This document shows positions 27,436-36,019 of a DNA stretch of 64,000 nucleotides, piece by piece; within the stretch, counting starts at the first letter, position 1; each line of letters starts with the position of its first letter. Both the position numbers and the translations under genes were made by a program. This stretch comes from Fodinibius sp036381435. GTDB lineage: Bacteria > Bacteroidota > Rhodothermia > Balneolales > Balneolaceae. Location: NCBI GenBank assembly GCA_036381435.1, contig DASVCW010000013.1, positions 62,001 through 126,000 on the forward strand, given 5' to 3'. The notes below the pieces were generated by a model. It did not search any database. It worked only from the letters and a program-made list of their open reading frames with translations, and had not been told where the DNA came from.

Positions 27436-28026
27436 TCACTTCTCACTTCGTTTATTCATCATATCCAGCAAATAGTCAGTCTGTTGTTGAACTATAGCCT
27501 CAATCGCATCTTCGGTAGTTCTTGCTTTAACTTCCTTTAGAGCAGTATGATTTGGTGACGATTTTTCCTCATTCTGCTGCATTTCCCTCCAAAGCCGGTG
27601 ATACCTGGCAGCCTGAATGGCTCCCTCCAGCGCGTCGGGATTTATACATTCCCTAGCCGCAAGATAGCCGGGAGCAGCCATAGAGCCTTGCCTAAGTCCC
27701 ACTGTGTCGGTAGCAATCGCAGTGCCCTCAGTTTTTTCATACAATTCAATAAGGGCGTCATTCCCCACATTTTTATGGATGGCCTCACGGGCAAGGTCGA
27801 GAATTTTCTTTTGAATGGGTTTTATCTGGCTATTGATTTGATCTGCGCACCAAACAGCAAATTGGCGAAGCAGTTCGGGTTTATTCTGTTCGTGCAAATA
27901 CTTAAGTAATGATGTTACCTGATCCTCTTCTTCCGCCACTCGCTCTCCGGTCTCTCCGTGTATCATAACAATTTTCTGATCTTCATTATCATAAATATAA
28001 ATTAAATCTTGCCGGTTATGTTTCAT
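27436..28026 (-). CDS. conserved-looking hypothetical protein, 196 aa
   Basis: A soluble, helical protein. The N-terminal 35 residues form short beta strands (DLIYIYDNEDQKIVMIHGETGERV); the rest is alpha-helical with an ordered-looking stretch (GTAIATDTVGLRQGSMAAPGYLAARECINPDALEGAIQ, given here only as a region at residues 105-140) and an acidic tail. The A-x-x-A-x-x-A spacing is reminiscent of immunity-type helical repeats, but I cannot assign a family. It is convergent with the kinase gene and divergent from the UMF1 transporter. Confidence 0.6.
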   Translation of the reverse strand: MKHNRQDLIYIYDNEDQKIVMIHGETGERVAEEEDQVTSLLKYLHEQNKPELLRQFAVWCADQINSQIKPIQKKILDLAREAIHKNVGNDALIELYEKTEGTAIATDTVGLRQGSMAAPGYLAARECINPDALEGAIQAARYHRLWREMQQNEEKSSPNHTALKEVKARTTEDAIEAIVQQQTDYLLDMMNKRSEK

Positions 28027-28155
28027 TACTTACCCATTTTTTTCATTCATTAAAGTGATTTAACGTTTTGCTATTTTCATCTATTCCATTCATTATACTT
28101 ATACAATTATTAAGATATATTTATACAGACTGAGCTCAAAAAAATAAATTAATGT

Positions 28156-28287
28156 CTTGTGCGGTTAAACTTAAAAACAACCTGTAAGCGTCCGAAGGAC
28201 CTAACAGCGTTGTTTCACAGTGACGCTGACAGGAACCAGAAACCATGGTACGCTGTCAGGTCAACATAGTCTTTCAACCGCACAAAG
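28156..28287 (+). repeat. CTGACAG...CTGTCAG leader/repeat element, copy 1
   Basis: Outer inverted repeats TTGTGCGGTT (28157-28166) and AACCGCACAA (28276-28285). Inside are an AACAAC...GTTGTT stem and a hairpin ctgacaggaacc...ggtacgctgtcagg. The inner part recurs at 35868-35938, upstream of gcvP. Copy 1 ends about 24 bp before the UMF1 transporter start codon. It may be a dispersed repeat or a shared 5' leader structure. Confidence 0.7.
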
Positions 28288-28310
28288 CGTTATTATTTTA
28301 ATACACAATA

Positions 28311-29606
28311 ATGAATCGAAAAAAAGAATCAACCCTCGAACTTATTTCCTGGGCCTTCTACGACTGGGCTAACAGTGGCTTTTTTGCGGTCATTCAAACC
28401 TTTGTTTTTGCTACCTATTTTCTAACCTCCGTTGCTCCAAATGATGCTTTGGGGAGCGTTCAGTGGGGAAACACTATCGGTGCCGCAGGGCTTTTGATTG
28501 CTGTTTGCGCTCCCTTTATAGGCGCAATCGCTGATCAATTAGGGCGGCGAAAACCATGGATTGCCTGCTTCTCTTTGCTCTGCATTCTTGCTACAGGAAT
28601 GCTATGGTTTGTGGAACCGGATCAGCAATTTACCACTCTTGCTTTAGTATTGATTTTTTTGGCAACTGCAGGATCAGAGTTTGCCATCATCTTTTATAAC
28701 GCCATGCTCCCGAATCTGGCTTCTGAAGAGCGAATGGGGCGATGGTCAGGCTGGTCGTGGGGGCTGGGCTATGCCGGCGGACTGGCCTGTCTGGTAGTAG
28801 CTCTTTTTGTTTTCGTTGATGTAAATAACCCGCCTTTTGGACTCGATAAAGCCACGGCAGAACATATTCGTGCTACCTTTGTGCTGGTTGCCGTCTGGTA
28901 CCTTATTTTTGCAATTCCCATGTTTCTTTTTACAGGTGATCGTGCCCGGACAAATCTCAAATTATCCGAAGCCATCAAATCGGGATGGAAGCAGTTGAAA
29001 ACCTCTGTCCAAAACGTTAAAAAATATCGCTCCATTGTGAGGTTTTTAATTGCCCGGATGATTTTTATCGATGCCCTGGCCACCGTTTTTGCTTTTGGCG
29101 GAATCTATGCCGCCGGCACATTCGGCCTTGAAGCAAGGGATGTGCTCCTCTTTGGAATCGGGCTTAACTTAACGGCCGGAATCGGGGCTGTAGCTTTTAG
29201 CTGGATGGACGACAGAATGGGAAGCCGAAGCACAATGCTGTACTCTCTGGCGGGACTAATTTTCACCACATCGGCTGTTTTACTGGTCACGAGCCTCACC
29301 TGGTTTTGGGTTTTCGGTTTGACCCTGGGGCTTTTTGTGGGACCTGTTCAAGCGGCAAGCAGAACCTATATGGCCCGTGTTTCACCCCCTGAATTGCAAA
29401 ACCAAATGTTCGGGTTGATGGCTCTTTCGGGCAAAGTAACCGCTTTTTTAGGGCCGCTGCTGGTAGGCTGGCTGACCTTCGCTTCAGGCAGTCAGCGGAT
29501 TGGAATGAGTATAATTATAGTGTTATTTATAGTGGGATTTGTTGTTCTTTTTCCTATTCCGGAGGCAAAAAATGTACAACTTGATGAAGTATTGGCAGAA
29601 AAGTGA
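28311..29606 (+). CDS. UMF1-family MFS transporter (Atg22-like)
   Basis: 431 residues with about 12 membrane helices. The start LELISWAFYDWANSGFFAVI is the signature of the UMF1/Atg22 branch of MFS, followed by the RLGRRK-type loop QLGRRKPWI. In fungi Atg22 effluxes amino acids from the vacuole; bacterial substrates are unknown. It lies behind the same structured element that precedes gcvP, which is intriguing because both could concern amino acids, but that is inference. Confidence 0.9.
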   Translation: MNRKKESTLELISWAFYDWANSGFFAVIQTFVFATYFLTSVAPNDALGSVQWGNTIGAAGLLIAVCAPFIGAIADQLGRRKPWIACFSLLCILATGMLWFVEPDQQFTTLALVLIFLATAGSEFAIIFYNAMLPNLASEERMGRWSGWSWGLGYAGGLACLVVALFVFVDVNNPPFGLDKATAEHIRATFVLVAVWYLIFAIPMFLFTGDRARTNLKLSEAIKSGWKQLKTSVQNVKKYRSIVRFLIARMIFIDALATVFAFGGIYAAGTFGLEARDVLLFGIGLNLTAGIGAVAFSWMDDRMGSRSTMLYSLAGLIFTTSAVLLVTSLTWFWVFGLTLGLFVGPVQAASRTYMARVSPPELQNQMFGLMALSGKVTAFLGPLLVGWLTFASGSQRIGMSIIIVLFIVGFVVLFPIPEAKNVQLDEVLAEK

Positions 29607-29728
29607 ATTTTATGATGCTTTTTATCAGTAAAATGGTAAATTAGGGCAGTTAAAATCGAATGGAATCATTCGAAAGGGGAGGGAAATTCCTCTCTTTATT
29701 CAACATTAATAAAATCTATGGATATAAA

Positions 29729-29905
29729 ATGAGTCGATTTGAAGAGATCAAAGGCGTTATTACCGGAATAGAAGATGACATGGTAAAATTCTATGAGAAG
29801 GGAAATAAAGCAGCCGGAACACGTGCACGTAAAGGCCTGCAGGAACTGCGAAAGCTTTCGCAGGAAGTACGTCTTGAAATTCAAGACATCAAAAACAACG
29901 GATAA
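29729..29905 (+). CDS. histone H1-like DNA-binding protein (Hc1 family)
   Basis: 58 residues: MSRFEEIKGVITGIEDDMVK, then FYEKGNKAAGTRARKGLQEL and a helical, basic C-terminus ending KNNG. This is the short Hc1-like histone H1 family common in Bacteroidota, a probable nucleoid protein. The ATG at 29729 is chosen; the longer frame from 29660 would add 23 unrelated residues. It has its own terminator 20 bp downstream. Confidence 0.85.
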   Translation: MSRFEEIKGVITGIEDDMVKFYEKGNKAAGTRARKGLQELRKLSQEVRLEIQDIKNNG

Positions 29906-29928
29906 TAATTTTTATCTTTTATTTGAAG

Positions 29929-29953
29929 AGCCACTGCGAAGTGGCTTTTTTTA
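29929..29953 (+). terminator. Rho-independent terminator of the histone-like gene
   Basis: agccact (29929-29935), loop gcga, agtggct (29940-29946), followed by TTTTTTT on the plus strand. Confidence 0.9.
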
Positions 29954-29997
29954 TATGTGGGAGCCTTGAAAGAACCGTTAATGGAATAGAAGGAAAA

Positions 29998-30060
29998 GTC
30001 CCCTTGGAGAAGGGGGATTCAGGCCTGCCTGCCGAAGCTTTAGCGTAGGCTGGGGGATTG
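29998..30060 (+). repeat. CCCCTTGGAGAA...GGCTGGGGG repeat, copy 2
   Basis: Nearly identical to 17681-17744 in the same orientation (agtccccttggagaaggggg, then ggcctgcctgccgaagcttt and agcgtaggctgggggattg). Both copies lie downstream of a plus-strand gene and upstream of another. Confidence 0.8.
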
Positions 30061-30116
30061 AAAAAAGTCATTATTTTAATCAGAAATGTTAATAACTCAA
30101 CACCTTTAAACAACCC

Positions 30117-30608
30117 ATGCGCTCATCACCCCGGTATAAATTATCGAAAGCGGCCATAAAAGCGTGGCGTGTTTCTACCGCTCTGTTTATACTTTTCATC
30201 ATTCTTATTCCCCTTGTTTTATGGCTAATTTACTTTTTGCAGAGCGGGGGTGATGAATTTTCCCAATGGACCCTTATAACTGTAGCCGTAACCCTACTGA
30301 TCATTGGGGCGCTGGGCATTTTCTTTATTCCTGAAATTCGCTGGCAGCGGTGGTATTACGAAGTGGACGAGCATGAAATAGATTTACAAAGCGGCATCAT
30401 GATCATCACCCGAACGCTGGTTCCAGTAAAGCGTGTGCAGCATGTGGATACACGCCAGGGCCCGATTTTACGTTCTTACGGGTTAGCTGATGTAACCATA
30501 TCCACCGCGGCCACCACGCATCGTATCCCTGCGCTTGATATGGAGACGGCTGATGAAGTTAGAGACCAAATTTCTAAATTTGCCCGGCTTGCCAAAGAAG
30601 ATGTTTGA
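30117..30608 (+). CDS. bacterial PH-domain membrane protein (YdbS-like)
   Basis: 163 residues with two membrane helices (VSTALFILFIILIPLVLWLI and LITVAVTLLIIGALGIFFI) and then a bPH2 domain (YYEVDEHEIDLQSGIMIITR, RTLVPVKRVQHVDTRQGPIL). Overlaps the next gene by 8 bases (ATGTTTGA shared), so the two are translationally coupled, as the ydbS-ydbT pair is elsewhere. Membrane role; function of the pair not established. Confidence 0.88.
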   Translation: MRSSPRYKLSKAAIKAWRVSTALFILFIILIPLVLWLIYFLQSGGDEFSQWTLITVAVTLLIIGALGIFFIPEIRWQRWYYEVDEHEIDLQSGIMIITRTLVPVKRVQHVDTRQGPILRSYGLADVTISTAATTHRIPALDMETADEVRDQISKFARLAKEDV

Positions 30609-32037
30609 ATCACAGCGACAGCATCCCGCCGCAGCGGTAGCCAAAGCCCTGGATATTATCAAAGGTAACTTTATTACCATTGTGTTCATCATTTTTTTAG
30701 GTGGCGGGGGAGACAGGGCCGATTTTACGCTATACTGGATTTTAGGGACTATCATTTGCCTTTTAATCTGGGGTGTTATTTCCTGGTACCGGTTCACTTT
30801 TCGAATTTCCGATGGCGAGCTTCAGATTGAACAGGGGGTAGTGGTCCATAAAAAATTATATCTCACCGCCGATCGCATACAGGTAATAGATATTTCCGCA
30901 GGCATTGTGCAGCGGCTCTTTGGTTTGGTAGCGGTAGAAGTTAAAACAGCCGGAAGTACCTCCAAAGACGCAAAAATAAGTGCCATAAGCCGCGAAAAAG
31001 CTGAAGAATTAAAGACGCTGCTAAGAAAAAAATCATCCGAAGATGTTGAAGAATATATACCGGATGAAAAAAAACTAGTTTATTCACTGGATAGTCATGA
31101 TCTCCTCATTGCGGCAACAACATCCGGCCGGCTTGGGGTAGCCCTTTCAATTGTAGGCGCTGTTTTTTCACAAGTTGACCAACTTTTCACGGAGCAGCAG
31201 ATATTTAACTTTGTTGAAGCGAATATCCCTCATTCTACTTCGGTTAGCATTATTATTTTTTCTGTTATCGGTATATTTCTAATCTCCTGGGTGCTTTCAT
31301 TTATAACAACCATCATTCAATATTACGATTTTTCGGTGGAAGTAAAAGAAGATGAATTGCTCATCACCCGGGGACTTTTTGAAAAAACGCAGTTAACCAT
31401 TCCGTTTAATCGCATTCAGGCCGTGCAAATTAAAGAGGAACTGCTTCGCCAGCCGTTCGGTTACGCTTCACTGGTGATTGAAAGTGCAGGCTATGGCGAA
31501 ACCCAGGGGAATTCCACCACTCTGTTTCCGCTTATTGGCAAGGAGAAAATCTATCATTTTATTAATGAAGTTATTCCTGAATATAGTACTGAACTTACCC
31601 CCGGGAAAAGTCGACTTTCACGACGAGCCCTGAGGAGGTACCTTTTAAGAATGGTCTGGTTTTCACTGATTTTTATTGCCATTGCCTGGAGCAGTATTCC
31701 TTACGGTGTTTATTCCTGGTTTATTTTAATCCCTGCCCTGCTTCTGGGGTATTGGCAATATTACGATGCAGGTGTTAACTCTGATGGAAATACACTTATT
31801 CTTAGTTCAAGACTGGTGAGTAAAACCACGGCAATTGTTAAGAAATATCGAATGCAATCTGTCGAGATAAAACAGAATCCCTTTCAAACACGGCTTAACC
31901 TTAGCAATTTTACAGTGAGTGTGGCGAGTGGAAATCAGGGACGGTCATTTACTGTTCGAGAACTTGGACAGCAGCAGGCTTACCGGCATTTGGAATGGAT
32001 TTCAAATGGGAAAAAGGGACTTTCTAATCACCCCTAA
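30601..32037 (+). CDS. bacterial PH-domain membrane protein (YdbT-like)
   Basis: 478 residues from the ATG at 30601, which overlaps the stop of the upstream gene. Three bPH2 repeats are visible, each with a strand pattern like FRISDGELQIEQGVVVHKKL, FSVEVKEDELLITRGLFEKT and VNSDGNTLILSSRLVSKT, separated by pairs of membrane helices (SIIIFSVIGIFLISWVLSFI). This is the usual size of the YdbT partner. The last two codons and stop lie inside a palindromic repeat element. Confidence 0.9.
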   Translation: MFESQRQHPAAAVAKALDIIKGNFITIVFIIFLGGGGDRADFTLYWILGTIICLLIWGVISWYRFTFRISDGELQIEQGVVVHKKLYLTADRIQVIDISAGIVQRLFGLVAVEVKTAGSTSKDAKISAISREKAEELKTLLRKKSSEDVEEYIPDEKKLVYSLDSHDLLIAATTSGRLGVALSIVGAVFSQVDQLFTEQQIFNFVEANIPHSTSVSIIIFSVIGIFLISWVLSFITTIIQYYDFSVEVKEDELLITRGLFEKTQLTIPFNRIQAVQIKEELLRQPFGYASLVIESAGYGETQGNSTTLFPLIGKEKIYHFINEVIPEYSTELTPGKSRLSRRALRRYLLRMVWFSLIFIAIAWSSIPYGVYSWFILIPALLLGYWQYYDAGVNSDGNTLILSSRLVSKTTAIVKKYRMQSVEIKQNPFQTRLNLSNFTVSVASGNQGRSFTVRELGQQQAYRHLEWISNGKKGLSNHP

Positions 32038-32163
32038 ATCTCCTAAAGGAGACTTTTGAGATTACCTTTTTTCAGAGACAATTCCCTTTAATAAGTTTTC
32101 ATTTGTAAGAAGGGCTTCATTCTCTATTTCAGCAACAGCAAGTCCCCTTTAGGAGATTAGGGG
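32031..32163. repeat. 133-bp element with 24-bp inverted ends, overlapping the PH-protein stop
   Basis: Left end cccctaaatctcctaaagga (32031 on) and right end tcctaaagg-complement at 32139-32163 (aagtccccttta then ggagattagggg) are reverse complements with one gap and one mismatch. The first 7 bases supply the end of the YdbT-like reading frame, including its stop codon. Confidence 0.7.
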
Positions 32164-32185
32164 AAATAAGGCATCTGCTTTAGAA

Positions 32186-32389
32186 TCAAGACTCTTCCAG
32201 ATACGAAAGTTCAACTTCAAATCGCAGCGATCGTTCATCATCAATAGCTACATCAGCTTCTGAATTAATATTCGGAGTGCTTAAATTTTTTATTTTGCAC
32301 TCACAATCTTCATCTAAATATTCGCTGATGGCATCACCAATTAAGATTTCTAACTGAGAAGCAGGAAGTGTTTTTAACTTATTACTCAT
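32186..32389 (-). CDS. small hypothetical protein, 67 aa
   Basis: Acidic soluble protein (MSNKLKTLPASQLEILIGDA, then DEDCECKIKNLSTP and a beta-like tail RSLRFEVELSYLEES). Cys pair in DCECK. Unknown function. It may share a transcript with the membrane protein gene upstream (43 bp gap). Confidence 0.55.
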   Translation of the reverse strand: MSNKLKTLPASQLEILIGDAISEYLDEDCECKIKNLSTPNINSEADVAIDDERSLRFEVELSYLEES

Positions 32390-32431
32390 AATTTCTCTCG
32401 AAGGTTTATTCTTTTTTCTAAAAAATATTTG

Positions 32432-32896
32432 TCAATAAGCAAGCCAGTTATAAATGATCAGAGTGCAGACGCCGAATACGATGTGAATGAATAAAATCCA
32501 GTAGGGCATAAGCGTTCCCCAATTTTGTCCCATGATACCGGGGTCGCCAATAGGTTTTCCTTTCCCAATGTAGGGATGAGTATCAGCAATAATACCTATC
32601 ATGGAACCGACAAAAACGCCGTGGGCAAATCCCCACAGAATACCTATAGGCCAGTCGGGTATAATAGCCAAAGCGGTAATGGTGAGAACATATAAAAGCC
32701 CCCAAAATACACCGATTAAAAGATGCAGTATAAGGCCGACAGTATAAACTCTCGATCTGTTTTCGATATCAACAAACCTTGAGCCGAGCATGTAGGGGAT
32801 ATCTAAGTACCGGCCGTCAACTTTGACGAGATAAATCAGCAGAGTAAGAACAATAGCACCGATAAATCCAGAAAGTGCTGCTAATAGAAGTTGCAT
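32432..32896 (-). CDS. membrane protein of unknown function, 154 aa
   Basis: Four membrane helices (QLLLAALSGFIGAIVLTLLI; VGLILHLLIGVFWGLLYVL; GILWGFAHGVFVGSMIGII; WILFIHIVFGVCTLIIYNW). Conserved-looking residues include the histidines in GFAHGV and IADTHP and the GKGKPIGDPG loop. Starts at the ATG at 32896; the longer frame adds ten residues. No family recognised. Confidence 0.7.
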   Translation of the reverse strand: MQLLLAALSGFIGAIVLTLLIYLVKVDGRYLDIPYMLGSRFVDIENRSRVYTVGLILHLLIGVFWGLLYVLTITALAIIPDWPIGILWGFAHGVFVGSMIGIIADTHPYIGKGKPIGDPGIMGQNWGTLMPYWILFIHIVFGVCTLIIYNWLAY

Positions 32897-33023
32897 AATC
32901 TCTCCATTCCGGTCTTGCCGTTTCACTGTTAATAAATTTCACCGGCCTGATGTTAGAAACATTCCGGTTCATCACTCTTTCTTTAACAACAATAGGAGTA
33001 GATAAATTCAAGGCACACTTAAA

Positions 33024-34112
33024 TTAAGCGACAGCAGGCTTTCCGAATTTTTTTAAAGTACGGTAATGAGATCTTACAGCTTTGCCAAAGGTTTCCTGAT
33101 AATTGTAGGGAATACCATGCTTTTGGGCCACTCGATGAACGATAGGACTTATTTCAGGATAATGAATGCTGCAAATTTTTGGAAACAGATGGTGTTCAAT
33201 TTGATAATTTAGTCCGCCAATATACCAGCAGAGCAGCTTGTTACCATGAGCAAAATCCGATGTGGTTTCTAATTGATGAATCATCCAGGCATTCTCGATA
33301 TTACCTTCCGCGTTTTCGGTTGGGTGTTCGGTGCCCTCAACCACATGAGCCAATTGAAAAATAATACCCAAAATGACGCCTGCCGTAAAATGCACGATCA
33401 GGAAGCCGATAGCCAGTTGCCACCAGCTAACAGGGAGCACCAGCAAAGGCAAGACAAGCATGTAGCCGTAATATAAAACTTTAGTAATAATCAGAGTTAT
33501 CCACTCCGAAACGGGATGTTTTTTATCTTCATATGGCCCTAAGCGGGATTGAAAGAAATATTTATAATCTTTTATGAAAACCCAAAATAAAGTAGCAAAT
33601 CCGTAGGCAATGAACGCTAAAAAATGCTGGATGCGGTGGATGGGCTTATGCTCGGCATTGGGCGAAAGACGGATAAATTCTGCAACTTCAAGATCTTCAT
33701 CATGCTCATAAATATTAGTATAGGTGTGATGAATAACATTGTGCGTGATTTTCCAGATATAACCGTTGGCACCCAGCATATCAAAGGTATAGCCAAGCCA
33801 CTGATTAATGTGCTTATTAGAAGAGTAGGCTCCGTGTAAGGCATCGTGAGAAATGGAAAAACCAATTCCTGCCATAGCAACTCCCATTACAAAACAAAGC
33901 AAAGCCATAGCAGGGATGCCAAAACTGCCACTGATAAGCAAGCCATAGGAGCCAAAATAAGCGGTTAGCAGAATGATGGTCTTGCTAACCATTTGGGCAT
34001 TGGCATTTTTAGAGAGATTATTTTCTTTGAAGTAATTGTTCACTTCCTGTTTTACTTCACGAGAAAAATTCTTTTTGCCGGCATGTTTAAAAGATATTCG
34101 GGTAGCACCCAT
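33024..34112 (-). CDS. membrane fatty acid desaturase (acyl-lipid/acyl-CoA, DesA-like)
   Basis: 362 residues with the three diiron histidine boxes: HDALHG, HNVIHHTYTN and QIEHHLFP. The last box with Q-x-x-HH is the front-end/delta-type (DesA3- or linoleoyl-like) pattern without a cytochrome b5 domain. It inserts a double bond into membrane fatty acids and would adjust fluidity in the cold. Helices flank boxes 1 and 3 as usual. Single gene. Confidence 0.92.
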   Translation of the reverse strand: MGATRISFKHAGKKNFSREVKQEVNNYFKENNLSKNANAQMVSKTIILLTAYFGSYGLLISGSFGIPAMALLCFVMGVAMAGIGFSISHDALHGAYSSNKHINQWLGYTFDMLGANGYIWKITHNVIHHTYTNIYEHDEDLEVAEFIRLSPNAEHKPIHRIQHFLAFIAYGFATLFWVFIKDYKYFFQSRLGPYEDKKHPVSEWITLIITKVLYYGYMLVLPLLVLPVSWWQLAIGFLIVHFTAGVILGIIFQLAHVVEGTEHPTENAEGNIENAWMIHQLETTSDFAHGNKLLCWYIGGLNYQIEHHLFPKICSIHYPEISPIVHRVAQKHGIPYNYQETFGKAVRSHYRTLKKFGKPAVA

Positions 34113-34187
34113 GGAAGCGTAAGATTATTTGTTAAGTAGATGACTTTACAAATAAAGTAAAACAAATTATGAAAGGAAAGAAAGTAT

Positions 34188-34577
34188 TTATGAATACTGC
34201 TCCGAAAAAGCTTTGTTGATAGACTTTTGCAGGTGACTCATCTGAATAGGCTTCACCAGGTAATCAACAAAATTCGTTTCTCTTGCGCGTGATAAGTTAT
34301 ATTCATCAGAATTTCCGGTGATATAAATTACCTGCACTCCTGATTGTGTTCTGATCTCCTGCATCGCAGAAATTCCGTCAATATTATCCTTGAGTTGAAT
34401 ATCCATTAGGATAAGATCAGGCTTTAGATTAAAAGCGGATTCTATCGCTTTTTCTCCTGTGATGACTTTATCAACTACGCGATGACCCAGCTTAAGAATC
34501 ATGCGTTCCAGCACCATAGAGATGATCATATCATCCTCAACAATAAGTACTTTTTTTTCTTTTAACTGATCAGCCAT
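34188..34577 (-). CDS. stand-alone response regulator receiver
   Basis: 129 residues: a CheY-like receiver with acidic pair EDD (VLIVEDDMIISMVL), phospho-acceptor aspartate in DLILMDIQLKDNIDG, T in YITGNS and K in YLVKPIQMSHL. No output domain. This type often works with HisKA_2 or HWE kinases; the only such kinase seen is at 26697, 7 kb away. Confidence 0.9.
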   Translation of the reverse strand: MADQLKEKKVLIVEDDMIISMVLERMILKLGHRVVDKVITGEKAIESAFNLKPDLILMDIQLKDNIDGISAMQEIRTQSGVQVIYITGNSDEYNLSRARETNFVDYLVKPIQMSHLQKSINKAFSEQYS

Positions 34578-34716
34578 TTAAACTGTTGTATAACCTTTTT
34601 TTTAAAACGTCAGAAGTGAAAAGAAAAACTGTCTGCCTCTTCACATCTCACCTTTACTACTAATGCTCTTTATCAAAAATCTTACATTTATTAAAAAGAA
34701 AACAAATTTTTCATAC

Positions 34717-35556
34717 TTAACCTAAAGCAACATCTAAGATCATCATCACGCAAAAACCCAGCATAGTACCTAAGGTGGCAATATCAGTATTCCCGCGGTG
34801 CTGGGATTCGGGAATAAGCTCTTCGACCACCACATAAATCATAGCACCGGCTGCAAAAGCCAGTGCATAAGGCAAGATTGGCTGAATCATGATCACGGCA
34901 GCCGCGCCAATAACCGCTGAAACAGGTTCTACAATGCCAGAAAGTTGCCCGTACCAAAAACTTTTGCCCCTTGATACCCCTTCGCGGCGCAAAGGCATAG
35001 ACACTGCCATGCCTTCCGGAAAATTTTGTATACCGATACCAAGAGCAAGGCCGACAGCTCCCGCAATGGTGGCGGCGCCACTGGGATCCATGCCTGAAGC
35101 GGCCGCGCCAAATAAAACACCCACCGCCAATCCTTCGGGAATATTATGCAGGGTGATGGCAAGAACAAGCAGGGTGGCACGCTTCCATTTGGTAGGTACC
35201 CCCTCCGCTTCCTCAACCGGCAAGCCAATGTGAAGGTGCGGTAAATAAGCATCGCATAAACGAAGGAAAATACCACCTCCTAAAAAACCGATTACGGCGG
35301 GAACCCATTCGATAACTCCCTGAGCAGCTGCCATGTCGATTGAAGGAACCAATAACGACCAAAAACTTGCGGCAATCATCACGCCGGCAGCGAAGCCCAT
35401 CATTGCATCAAGCAATTTATAATTCACTTTTTTTGTAAAGAAAACCAAGGCAGCTCCCAGAGCGGTGAGCCCGTAAGTGAACAGACCGCCGAACAAGCTT
35501 TGAGTAATAGGATCTAAGCCATAAAAAGCATCTTTTAATCCCGAAAATTCCAACAT
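34717..35556 (-). CDS. ZIP-family divalent metal transporter
   Basis: 279 residues with eight membrane helices. Helix 4 has HNIPEGLAVGV and helix 5 GIQNFPEGMAVSMPL, the paired metal-binding motifs of the ZIP (ZupT/GufA) group. It imports Zn2+ or a similar cation. Histidine-rich loop LPHLHIGLP lies between helices 3 and 4. The upstream gap of 463 bp leads to gcvP, which is divergent. Confidence 0.92.
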   Translation of the reverse strand: MLEFSGLKDAFYGLDPITQSLFGGLFTYGLTALGAALVFFTKKVNYKLLDAMMGFAAGVMIAASFWSLLVPSIDMAAAQGVIEWVPAVIGFLGGGIFLRLCDAYLPHLHIGLPVEEAEGVPTKWKRATLLVLAITLHNIPEGLAVGVLFGAAASGMDPSGAATIAGAVGLALGIGIQNFPEGMAVSMPLRREGVSRGKSFWYGQLSGIVEPVSAVIGAAAVIMIQPILPYALAFAAGAMIYVVVEELIPESQHRGNTDIATLGTMLGFCVMMILDVALG

Positions 35557-35867
35557 AACTTATTTTTATTTGATAAAAGGCAAATAGCAAGAACTGAAAA
35601 TTATCAATTAAAGCAAAATGATTTTTTCTTAATTAAGTCATTAGAAAATGATGTGCTAACACTTTTCATTGATTCAATTCGTTAATTTTGAAGACCTCAG
35701 GACTATTAATTTTAACACCTTTTGTTTACCTTCTTGCACTTAGAATGAGACTCCAAGATGACCTTTATAAGTCTCCCTTGATGGGATGATTGAATTCAGT
35801 TTGAGGGGTTATTATTGGAGTCAACTTCAAAAAGGTTTTATTAACGCGTTTACCGATTAACTTCTAA

Positions 35868-35938
35868 AACAACCTGGCAGCGTTGTTCGTGAAGACACTG
35901 ACAGGAACCGGAAGACCACTGGTACGCTGTCAGGTCAA
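35868..35938 (+). repeat. CTGACAG...CTGTCAG leader/repeat element, copy 2
   Basis: aacaacctggcagcgttgtt and the hairpin ctgacaggaaccggaagacc...ggtacgctgtcagg match the inner part of 28156-28287. It ends 82 bp before the gcvP start codon and lies in the 463-bp gap between the ZIP gene and gcvP, which otherwise has no gene. Confidence 0.7.
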
Positions 35939-35952
35939 TATTTTATTTTAAT

Positions 35953-35983
35953 GGGTAAATACGGTTTATTAATTAATTTACCC
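35953..35983 (+). promoter_or_regulatory. inverted repeat upstream of gcvP
   Basis: gggtaaat (35953-35960) and atttaccc (35976-35983) form an 8-bp perfect inverted repeat with a 15-base centre, about 40-65 bp before the gcvP start. It could be an operator or a hairpin in the leader. Confidence 0.35.
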
Positions 35984-36019
35984 CAACTCAATTTTTCTTA
36001 AATCTAAAAATCGCTTTAA

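Noticed and set aside
35868..36019. Glycine riboswitch upstream of gcvP
   Set aside because: The conserved glycine aptamer motifs are not present; the element is shared with an unrelated transporter.
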